NCBI GenBank assembly: GCA_017428495.1
Contig: JAFRQS010000008.1
Location: forward strand, 1-32,163
DNA: 32,163 nt
DNA from: Bacilli bacterium
GTDB lineage: Bacteria; Bacillota_I; Bacilli_A; RF39; UBA660
Direction of reading: 5' to 3'
A program made the position numbers and the translations under genes. Under the pieces are notes generated by a model that saw only the letters and a list, made by a program, of their open reading frames with translations, was not told the origin of the DNA and ran no database searches. This document shows, piece by piece, positions 1 through 12,500 of this stretch (positions are counted from its first letter, which is position 1; every line of letters starts with the position of its first letter).

Positions 1-546
1 CAAACGGCCAATGGTAGAGTATTAAATGATGCAAGATTACTTACAGATATGTTTACTCATATAAATAATAATGTATTGGTAAAAGGTGAGAATGGAAATT
101 ATACTATTGCAAATAGTAATGAAGGATATGTAAATTTAGCTGCATATTGGAAGGCAACTAATAAATTCCTAGAAAGTAAAGGAGTATCTTATAGAATTGA
201 TCAAAGTTTTGAACACATAACTTCTCAAAATATTATTAGTTATGAAGAAATTATTACAGTTATAAGAGAAAATTTAAAAGCTGGCAAAAATGTTATGATT
301 TGCGGTGCTGGATTCACTTTATATCTTGACGGTATAATCCCAAATAATAATATTGGTGCACACATAATGACAGTAGTTGGTATTGATATTGATGGTAATT
401 TAATAGTAGATAGTTGGGGTGAAGAGTATACTATTGATTTAAGAGCAGAATTAGCAAGAGCAGGAGAAAAATTTGCATCTAATAGGGAAGGAAGATCTAA
501 TGAGAGATATGTAGATATTGAAGTATTTGATTTTGTAGAAAACGGA
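1..546 (+). other. Papain/C39-like cysteine-peptidase module 1 (truncated by window edge)
   Basis: This is the C-terminal part of the first module. The motif GAHIMTVVGID carries the presumed catalytic His (codon 361-363), and VDSWG carries the presumed third catalytic residue Asp (codon 409-411), matching the papain-type arrangement H...VGY...NSWG. The Cys-containing half (GICNYA in the other copies) lies outside the window. It differs from modules 2-5 by GAH instead of (G/S)GH. At the DNA level the first 119 bases are identical to 5017-5135. Confidence 0.65.
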
Positions 547-3500
547 GTAGTAGATACTTCTACTCAAACAGCTACAGCATCAATTGATGCTACATTTGAG
601 GCTAGAGAAGCTGCAAGTACATTAGATATGGATGTAGATACTGTATCTGATCAAAGTCAAACTCTTCCAGATTATTTTGGAGAGATCTATAGATCTTCAG
701 AAATATTAGAAGTATTACAAAATGGTGACATAGATGTAGGTTCATATATGTTTGAAGCGGTTCAAGAATTTGCTAAGTACGTAATAGAAAATAATATTCA
801 ATTAAATGTTAGTGAAAATGTAAGAACTGCAATTGAAATATTGTCAAATACCGAAAATATATGTCTTAACATTAATGAAGTAATAAAAGAAGGAGTGTCT
901 GCTATAATTCTTCCAAGTGAATTTGGTAATTTGGGAACTAGTCTATTGTTTGAAGACTTACAAAATGGAGATATCGCTTCATACTCATATGAAGCAGTAG
1001 TGAAAATGGCTAAATATATAGCAGAAAACAATATTCAATTAAATGTTAGTGAAAATGTAAGAACTGCAATAGACGTATTATCAAATATTAGTGAAGAAAA
1101 TATATGCCTTAACATTAATGAAGTAATAAAAGAAGGAGTATCTGCTATAATTCTTCCAAGTGAATTTGGTGATATGAGAACTAGTTTATTGTTCGAAGAC
1201 TTACAAAATGGAAATATTACTTCACACTATGAAGCAGTAGTGAAAATGGCTGAATATATAGCAGAAAACAATATTCAATTAAATGTTAGTGAAAATGTAA
1301 GAACTGCAATAGACGTATTATCAAATATTAGTGAAAATGAAGTATGTGTAAATATAGGAACTATAATAAATGAGAATGCAGAACCTATAATTTTACCTAA
1401 ATCTATTGGTAAAACAGAGGTATTACAGCTATTAGAAACTATGCAAGAAGATCATTTGGTAATATCGAAGGATTTAGTGGATTTTGCTGAAATAATAAAA
1501 GAAAAAAATATCAAATTTAATAATCCTGTATTAGATAGTGTAATTAGTGCTATACCATCGCTCCCTAAAAATTTAGTTGTAGTCAATATGTCTGAAGTAA
1601 TTAATAATAGTGCTAAACCTATTACAATACCATTGGAAATTACAAGTGAATCAGGTCATATTATAAATATTTCTGGTTTAACAAATTGGCTTTCAGATAT
1701 AATTGATAATTATAATAATTATGGTACTGATATATTTGAAAGTATATATGAAGTATTTATGAACAATTATTTTGAAACTCTTGATGTAACAATGGATGAA
1801 GTTATAAGTGCGGTTCAAGAAATAATAAGTAGTAATTCAGAAATAATGAGTACTAAATTTGGTATGTCATTACAGATGATAAGTGAATTATCAACTTATT
1901 GTCCATTTAAATTAGGTGATGATTATATAAAATTGCCAGTAAGTTTTGATGGAATTTCTACAAAAAATATAGTAAGGTTGTTTAGCTCTGATAATATAAT
2001 TAGTTTTAAGAATGCTTTATTAGCAGAAAGCCTTGAAACTAGACAACAATATATAAAAGCAATTGATAGTTTAAAGAGTTACTTCGAATCTAATGGAATG
2101 ACAGTGGATATGGGAATGGATGAAGAATTCATTAAAAAGTTAGGAAGAGAAGTAAAATATACAGTAGAAAATGTTGAAACATCATTACAAAAAATGTTTG
2201 AATCATTTATAGCTAATGAAGGTGCTTATGGTGTTAAGCAGGGAATTGTTAGAGAAATTTTAGAAGAAATCGGTGTAAGAACTGCAATTGAAAATTTAAT
2301 GGGTCAAGAGCAAAGTAATGAAACATTCCTTAAAGCACTTGAAAAATTTGATATGACAGAAGAAGAATTCTTTAATGCGTTAGCTAATGTTTCTTTTGAC
2401 AGTATAATAGGTGGAGCATATTCAGAAAGAATAAGTTTAAAAGTATTTAGTGATTTGTTGGAACAAGTTACAATTAATTTCCCTGGTATGACAACTAAAG
2501 ATGCTATAAGAGTGTTATATTTATTGGAAAGTGATGAATCTGGTTGTGGTGGTATATGTAATTATGCATCTGCTGCAAATATGATATTTGAAAAATTCAT
2601 GGGTAAAGAAGAATTATTTGAAGAATATTTTGGATATCCAATGTATATAGAAACAGCAAAAGGAAGAGTATTAAATGATGCAAGATTACTTACAGATATG
2701 TTTACAAGAATAAACAAAGATTTAATATATAAAGATGGCGATACATATAGAGTGGCAAATGATTCTAAAACATACATAAATTTAGCAGAAGATGGTAATT
2801 ATGCATATATCAATAAATTCTTTGCTGAAAAAGGAATACCACTTAAAGTTAGTCCAGAAGTAGATATAAGTACAAGATATAATGTAGTAGGATATGAGGA
2901 ACTTGTTCAAGCTGTTAAAGACCAACTTAATAAAGGTAGTTCTGTTAGTTTAATAGGATTTGGATTTGATTTAATTGATGTAACTGGTATACCACATACT
3001 TTAACTGGCGGACATATTATGACTATAACTGGTATTGATAGTCAAGGAAATTTGATAGTAGATAGTTGGGGTAAAGAATATAGAGTCAATATTGAAGAAG
3101 CTATAAAAAATAAAGTTGATCCAAACGGATATGTTAGAATTGTTTCTTTTGAAGTAAATGAAAGTACAAATTCAACGGTTGAGGTATCACCTGCGCAATC
3201 TCCAGTTGAAGTTAAAACTGAACAAATAGCTGCTAGAGAATTTTCAAATAAGAAAGAAACTATTGCAGATGATGAATTTATAGATGAAAGTAGAGCAACT
3301 TCTAGATACAATACAGCTTCTAATATTGAAACTACAGTTTTACCTGAAAAAATAGGATGGTTTAATACAAAAGATATAATAACTAATTTGAAAAATGGTA
3401 ATATATCATTCTTTGGAGGTATACAAGAATTTGCTCAATATGTAGTAGAGCATAACATTGAATTAGATTTAGATGAAAATATAATCACTGCATTAAATAA

Positions 3501-6500
3501 ATTAGGTAGAATTGGTGAAGGTCAATATTGTGCAAATATAAAATCTGTTATAAGTGAAAATGCAGAACCAATACTTATTCCTGCAGAATTTAATTATTAT
3601 TCTACAGCAACAATGTTATTTAATATAGAAAGAGGAAATGTTTCATTCTCAAATTCACTTGTAGAACTAGCAAAATATATAACAGAGAATAATATTCAAG
3701 TTGATTTAGATGAAAATACTATAAATGCGCTAGGCAAAATAGCAAAAATTAGTGGTGATAATTTCTGTGTAAATATCAATGATGTTATAAGAGGTATTTC
3801 AGAACCTGTATTAATTCCTTCAAAATTCGATGGTATGGACATATCATCAGTGTTATATTATGCTGAAAAAAATATTCCAATTCCATCATATATGAATAAT
3901 AGTTTAACTAAATTTGCTCAATACGTGGTAGAACATAATATTAAGCTAAATTTAAATGAGAGTACTATGGAAGCATTAAATAGGTTAGGTAGTATTTCTG
4001 AAGGAAGTATTTGTGTAAATATTAATGATGTTATAAATAATGGAGTAATGCCTATAACAGTACCAAATCAAATAGTAGTTGGTACAAAAACAATACAAAC
4101 TTCAAAAATAATTGGAGTATTAAGTGAATCTAGCAGTGTTTATAGTGCAATGGTTTCCGAATATGCTGATATTAATAAGAATAATATACATGAAGTATTG
4201 AATGCTTTCTTTGGTAATAATGAATCATTAAAGGCTTTATATAGTGATTCATTAAAGTTAATAGAGCAATGTGAAAATTCATTTGTTTATCGAGATAATA
4301 GTTATAAATATACATTGTTATCTAAGGAATTCATGGGTGTTAAAACTTCAGATATAGTTGATTTAATAACTGGAAAAGATATAAATATTGTAAATAGATA
4401 TATTAATGCAGATGTACAAACAAGATTAGAAATGGCTGAAAAAATAAAAGCATTTGAAAAATATGTTAAAGAAGTAAATCCTAAAGCTGACTTAGTAATA
4501 AAAAATCAAATAATTGAAAAACTAACAAGAACGGTAGTCGAAGTTACAGATGTTGAAGTTAGAACTCCATTACAAGGAATGTTTGAGGCAATGAAAAACC
4601 TTCAAGGTCAATATGGTGCTAATCAGGGAATTGTTAGGAATTTGATTCAAAGATTAGGAGTTAATGATGTAGTAAATAGTTTATTTGGTGAAACAATAAA
4701 GACTGAAGATTTCATGAAAGTACTATCTGAAATGAATATAGATGAGCAACAATTGTTAGATATGATAGTAAAACCAGATCCAGATGGTATTATAAGAAAT
4801 GTCGATGGTCAAGTATTTGCTAGCTTAATAGAGCAAGTACAAAAAAATTATCCTGGAATGTCTATTAAGGATTCAATTAAAGTACTATATTTATTAGAGA
4901 CTCATGATGGTAGTAGAGGAATATGTAATTATGCTACTGTTGCTAATATGATATTTAATAAGTATATTGGTAATGAGGCTCAGTTTGAAATTGACTTTGG
5001 TTATCCAATGTATATACAAACGGCCAATGGTAGAGTATTAAATGATGCAAGATTACTTACAGATATGTTTACTCATATAAATAATAATGTATTGGTAAAA
5101 GGTGAGAATGGAAATTATACTATTGCAAATAGTAACGCAGGATATGTAAATTTAGCTGGATATTGGGAGGCAACTAATAAATTCTTAGAAAGTAAAGGAG
5201 TATCTTATAGAATTGATCAAAGTTTTGAACACACAACTTCTCGAAATATTATTAGTTATGAAGAAATTATTACAGCTATAAGAGAAAATTTAAAAGCTGG
5301 CAAAAATGTTATGATAGGTGGGGCAGGATTTGACATATATAGTAATGGCAATTTATTAAGAAGTGATGTCGGCGGTCATATCATGACAGTAGTTGGTATT
5401 GATAGTAATGGTAATTTAATAATAGATAGTTGGGGTAGAGAGTGTACTATTGATTTAAGAGCAGAATTAGCAAGAGCAGGAGAAAAATTTGCGTCTAAGA
5501 GTGAAGGAAAATCTAATGAGAGATATGTAGATATTCAAGTATATGATATTGTCGATAATAGTGCAATTACAAATACTTCTAGTACAACTGTTACAGCAAA
5601 TATGGATGCAGAGATTGAATCTGCTATGGAAACTATTGCAGAGGAAGAATTTATAGATGAGAGTACAATGTCTTCTAAGTTTGATAATGAAGATAGTGTA
5701 TCAACAGTTCAAAATGATCAAACTACTATACCTGATAGTGAGAGATCATTAGAATCATTACGTGCAGAAAGAGATGCAATAATAGGAAAGAAGACATTAA
5801 CTGCAGCTGAATATAATAGAGAAAGAGAATTAAATTCATTGATTGCTAAAAGAGCAATGAAAGAAAAGGGTGTTAAAGTAAGCAATACAGAATCTACAGT
5901 AACTACTACTCAAGAAGTAAGCACAACTACTATACAAAGTAATATTACATTACCTTCAGGTGAAGTTATTGATATTGCAAGAATAACTGAAGTATTCAGA
6001 AATTCTGAAAGTGTAGTTAATGCTCTACAAAGTGGTGTTATTGAAGGCATTAATGTAAAAGATGTATTTAAGGCTATAAAAGAAGCTCAAATAAGTGGTA
6101 CACAAATCGAATTAGATAGTGCAGCACAAAGTATAGTAGATACTTATGCTTCATTAAGTGAAGGAGAAGTATTATTAAATCCTGTTGAAGCTTATAATGG
6201 ACAAACAAGTATTGTTATGTCTGAGACTATAAATGGTGTGTCAACTCAAGAAGTATATGATGCTTTAGTAAGCGGTAAATTTGATACATTGATTGAAAAG
6301 ATTGGAACAGACGTACAAACTAAACAAAATTATTTATCTACTTTACAAACAATGATGAATAGTGAAGTAGGAAATGTACATGGTATAGAACTTGGAAATG
6401 TAATTAAAGCAGTTGAAGAAATAAAAGCATATGGAATTGTTGATGGTGTATTAATAGCAGGTGATTCAACAATCGATATGAGTATTATAGAAAATTTATT

Positions 6501-9500
6501 TAGTGATTCTACTAGATTTGGTCAATTGCTAAGATCTAGCGCTATTACTGGAGATATTAGTACAGGATTTTCTATGTCACAAGCACTAGAAATCATTGCT
6601 GATGCTCAAAATAATGGTTTAAGTATAAGCGTGGATCAAAAAGTTCAAGATTTAATAGATGTTTATAAGACATTGAATAGTGGTGAAATGTTATTTAATC
6701 CATTTGATGTATATAATGGTGGAAATTCAATAGTATTATCATCTGATATAGTAGAAAAATATGGTAGTGATTTTATAAGCAGAGTTTATGGTAATACATT
6801 AAGTAATTTCATAACTCCTGTAAATAATGAATTATTAGAACAATTTGCTAATGAAGAAGCTATAAGAGGTAAATATATTTATGAAGATGGCTTTACTGGT
6901 TCACTATTAAAAATTGAAAATGGTTTACCTGTAAGCTTTAATGGCATAAAGACATTAGAATTAATTAAATTCTTAAATAATGGTAATCTACAGGGAAGTG
7001 CATATATAAATGCATTGTTAGAATTATCAAATTATGTAGAAACTGGCACTATGAATACTGATATATTAAGTTCAAGCACTTTGAGTAGAGTAGCAAGAGG
7101 TATTTCTAGTATTTCAGATATATTAAAATGCAATTACATAGGTAATGTAAGAGTTTCAAATATATTTAAAAATATAAAGGTTTTACAAAATAGTGGTATT
7201 CAAATACAATTAGAAGAAAATATTCAAACTGTTGTAGATGCATTTGCTTCTTTAAAAGAAGGTGAGATACTATTTAATGTAAGTGAAGTATATAATGGTA
7301 AAACTGCAATTGTATTGACATCAGATATAGTATCTAAATATGGATTAAGATATATAGAAGATATTAGATTTGAATTAGAACAAGGGTTGAACCCTTTGCA
7401 TAGTGAAAATCAAATAGAATACTTTATTGAAGAACCAGGTATTAAAGGGAACTATATATTATCTGATGCTGGTGAAATAATAAGAATAGAAAATGGTGTA
7501 CCAATAAAGTTTAGAGGTATTGAAACTTCAAGTTTATTAGAATATTTAAGCACAGGAGTAACAAGTGGTAATATATCTAATTATGTTGATGCTATACATG
7601 AATTTATAGATTACGTAAAAGCGAACAATATAGGTTTTGTTAGGGATGGTAATTTATATTTCAACAGTAATTTTGAATGGGTATCAAATGAAGGTATAAG
7701 TCATTTTATAGATATAGATTTTAATACATTTACTAAATTATCTACTTTGAGTAATTTAGATAGAAATAGTACTATATTGAATATGGAAGAATTCTTAAAC
7801 GGAAAAGAGAATGCAATAATATTACCTAATTATATTGGAAATAATAAGATTTCTAGTACAATTTTATTAGAATCTTTGCAGACTGGTAGAATAACAGAAA
7901 ATATGAGTGCTGAATTAATAGAGTTTTCGAAATATGTTGTAAGTCATAACATTCCACTATCTTCACTTAAATTGGATCAAAATGCTCTTGAAACAATAAG
8001 CACATTATCAAAGTTTAGTAAAGATGCATTATCAAAACTTAGTAAAGATGGTATTTACTTAAATATTCAAAATATTGTCTATGTATTAAATGGTTTGCAA
8101 AACGGAAGAGTAAATTTATCTACAGATATGGTAGAATTTGCAAATTACGTATTTAGAAATAATTTGCAAGTGGATTTAGGATTAAATCAAACTGCAGTTG
8201 GATTGTTGAATGAATTGAGTAATTTAGATTATGATGTAGTTAGTTTTGTAATTGATAAAAATACTTTAACAATAAATAAGTATTTGAATTCAGATATACG
8301 TACACGAATGGATATGGCCACAAAGATAAAGGAATTTAGTAATAATAGCTTTGTTAGACAATTTGCTTCTTCTAACCTTAATGTTGATAGTAATGTATTA
8401 AATCAATTAACAAGAGGAAAAGTTAGAACTGGCAATGTCAAAATTAGGACACCATTACAAGGAATGTTCGAAAGAATGAGGCAAATTCAAGGCCAATATG
8501 GTGTTAACCAAGGAATTGTTAGAAATTTGATTCAAAGATTAGGAGTTAATGATGTAGTAAATCATTTGTTTGGACAAAAAATAAAAATAGAAGAATTTAT
8601 GAAAGTGTTATCTGAAATGAATATCGATGATCAAAAATTGTTTGATATGATTACTAAACCTGATCCGGATGGCATTATAAGAAATGTTGATGGCAAAGTA
8701 TTTGCTGATTTGATAGGACAAGTACAGAAAAATTATCCTGGAATGAGTGTAAGAGAAGCAATTAAAGTATTATACTTATTGGAAAGCGCAGAAGCAGGTG
8801 GATTTGGAATTTGTAACTACGCTACTGTGGCTAATATGATATTTAATAGATATATGGGAAATGAAGCTCAATTTGAACATGACTTTGGATATCCGATGTA
8901 TATAGAAACAGCTAATGGTGTTAGAATATTAAATGATGCAATGCTACTTACAGATATGTATTCTTATTCAAATCATGACGTGCTTATTATAAAAGATCTA
9001 AATGGTAGATATGTTATTATAAATAGCAATGAATATGATGTAAATTTAGCTTCAGATTGGACAGCAATAAATAGATTCTTAGCACATAAAGGGGTATCAT
9101 ACAGGGTTAATGAAGAAATTAGAATTGATACAAGGAGTGATCCATCTGTATTATATGAAAATTTGATTAGAAATATATATGAGAATTTAAAAGCTGGTAA
9201 AAATGTTATGTTTTGTGGCGCTGGCTTCAATTTGTATAGCGATGATAGAATATCAACTGACGTTGGTGGCCATATTATGACTGTAGTTGGCATTGATGGT
9301 AAAGGTAATTTAATAGTAGATAGTTGGGGTAGAGAGTGTACTATTGATTTAAGAGCAGAACTAGCTAGAGTTGGTGAAAAGTTTAAGTCTAAGAATGAGG
9401 GACGTGCAAGCACAAGATACTTAAATATTAGAGTATATGACTTTGTAGGTAATGGTAAAGTAAATGTAGCACCTCAAACTGCTTCAGTAAGAACATTTGA

Positions 9501-12500
9501 AGCTACTGAAACTTCAAGGCAATCTATTGAAGTAAAAGATGTATCTAAATTGAAGATGACTACTGGTCTAAACTTTAGTAAAACATTTAATTATAATGAT
9601 TCATATAGAGGATATGACTTTGTAGTTAGTCCTAAAACAACATTAAGTGAAGCTATAGCAAGCATTACTTCTAATAATATAGAAGGTAGAGTATTATTAG
9701 AGATACAAGATACATTAGAGCTTAATGCAGATCTAATTGCTAGTATTCCAGACAATGTAGAAGTAAGAATTGTTGGATCTTATTCTGAAAGTTATTTGAA
9801 TAGAATAACTAATCCAAATGAAGCAGTTGCATTCTTAAATAAAGCAACTTATACTAAAGAACAATTATTACAAATAAATGAAGAATTAACTAAATTTGAT
9901 TCATTAGTAGATCCAAATTGGTCAGATATGGAAAAAGCAAGATTTATATATGAATATTTATCAGATTCTAATAATATGAATTATGTTGCTCATCCAGCAG
10001 GTGGAAATATGAGTAGAGGAGCGCAATTTGATAGTTTGATGTCATTAGTAACAAGAGAATCTACTTGTAATGGATTTGCACATACATATCAAGCATTAGC
10101 TCAAAGACTTGGATTAGAATGTTATGAATTAACAGGTGTATTAAGTGAAACTCCAACAAATAAAGTTGGTAATGGTCATGCGTTTAATGCAGTAATAATA
10201 GATGGAAAAACTATTCTTGTAGATACAGTAAGAAAATATCAAAATGCACCATTTAACAATGGAACAGGATTCGGTGTTACTAATGTATCTGAATATAATA
10301 TTCAAAGAAATCAAGTAATATCTGCAAATGATATAAATGCACATAATGATGGTTCTGGTAATATTGTATCAAGTGATGTTACAGTAAATATGGATTCAGA
10401 AATTGCACCTGCTAGAGAAACTATTGCAGATGATGAATTTATAGATGAAAGCAGAGTAACTTCAACACTTGATGAGGATGTTAGTGAATCTCCAATCGAA
10501 TCAATACAATTTATGGATGGAGAATCAATGACTATTGAAGAAGTCCAAGAATTCTTTAAATCAGATGTTTTAGATGCTATAGAAGAAGGTGTAGATATTT
10601 CAGAAATAGCAAAAGCAACTAAGGAAGCACAATTAAGAGGAGTTAAGATAGATTTAGATGAATCATCACAAAGATTAGTAGATTCATATGCAAGAGTTGG
10701 AGAAAATGAAATATTAATTAATCCAACTGAGGTATATAATGGACAAGAAGCACATATTTTACCAGCAAGTATTAGTGAAATAAGTACAGAATCTTTCATA
10801 AATATGCTTCTTGAATTAGATGATATTAATAAATTTAATTCAGCTATTAATAATAGCAAAACAGCTAGAATTTATCGAGATATTATTGAATTATTCGAAG
10901 CTGAAACAAAAGATGCAAAGACATTAGAATGGCTTGATAGTTTAGCAGAAAAATTTGATGTAAGTCATAGTCAAATTCAAAGTATAAGTAGTACATTATA
11001 TGAGGAATTTAAACAAGAAAAAGATATTTTAGGTTTATTTGGTGCAGATCAAAATGCAGTAGCAAAATTAATTAGTGATTTAGATATAACAGAAATTATT
11101 AAAGAAAAATTAGGTGTAGAATTAACGGGTAAACAATTATTAGAAGCAATAGTACAAAATATAGGTGATATGCCAGAATTAAAATTAAAAGTATTTAGAT
11201 ATAAAGTAACAGAATCATTTAGAGCTGGTGGAGTAGATGTAGATTATATGCTATTTGGTAAAACAAAAGCAGATATATCAGATCTTGAATTCTACAGTAA
11301 GTTTGAAAATATGTCTGTTGAAGCAATCGAAAGGATATTTGGTACAGGATTCTATACAAATATGTTTAGTTCATTAGAAACTTTAGAGACTTTAGTAAAA
11401 CAAGTTAAATCTATATATCCAGGTATGTCAACTGCAGAAAGTGTTAAATTCTTATATTTAATGGAAACAACAGAAGCAGGAGGACGTGGAATTTGTAATT
11501 ATGCTGCTACAACTAACTTGATTATGAATAAATATGTTGGAAGAGAAGCTGATTTCTTAAGAGATTTCGGATATCCAATGTACATTGAAGAAAATGGAGT
11601 TAGAATTCAAAATAGAACTCAATTAATGGTTGATTTATATGCAACAATGAATGATGGAACATTAGTTAAAGTAAATTCAGATTCAACATATACTATAGCT
11701 AATAGTAGTGAAGAGTACGTACATTTAACTGATGAAATACGTTTAAATGAAAATTTGGTTAATACATTCTTTGCAAGAAAAGGTTTAGATTTAAGATTAG
11801 AACCACAATTTGAATTCTCGAGTGATAAGCATGTTGAACACTATGGTAAATTATTAGAAAAAATAAGTGAAGAATTACAAAAAGGTAATGAAGTTCAATT
11901 AACAGCAGTAGGATTTAATATATATAGTAATGGCAAATTACTAAGGAGCAATGTTAGTGGACATATAATGACAGTAGTTGGTATTGATAGTAATGGTCAT
12001 TTAATAGTAGATAGTTGGGGTAGAGAGTGTACTATTGATTTAAAAACAACTTTAGAAAATTTAGGAGACAAATATACACGTAAGATAGTTTTACCTAGCG
12101 GTAAAGCTATTACTAGAGCATTTGAACGTTTTGTAAATATAGCATCATTTGATTTAGTACAAGGTACAAGTAGTATGAAGACAATTACTCCTTCTTCAAC
12201 TACTAGTTCAATAGATAGTAGTATAGATACATCAAATACTGATATTGAAATCGATAGTAGAGAAGAGAGTGTTTCTTTAGAAACATCAGGAACACTTTCT
12301 GAATCTGCTAGGATGTCTACTAATGTAGAATTAGGATCTATGGATTATTCTGGATTAGAATTTATACCTGAAAAATATAGTTTCTTAAAACAATTTATAG
12401 TAGAAAATGGTTTAGTAGATAATGCACAAGAAATATTTAAATTTGTAGATGGGGAATTGGACTTAGAAGAAACACTCGGAGAATTAGAGAACCAAAATCT

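Noticed and set aside
49..51. ATG at 49 as the true start of the giant gene
   Set aside because: The frame is open from base 1, codons 1-16 match an internal module sequence at 5017, and there is no SD; the start lies outside the window.
660..1640. CRISPR-like or regulatory direct repeats
   Set aside because: The 240-base period keeps the reading frame and encodes an 80-residue protein repeat; there are no short identical repeats with unique spacers.
10311..10859. Minus-strand open frame of about 180 codons inside the giant gene
   Set aside because: It lies opposite repeat-conserved coding sequence, its translation is Ser/Ile-rich and low in complexity, and it is a mirror of the sense codons.
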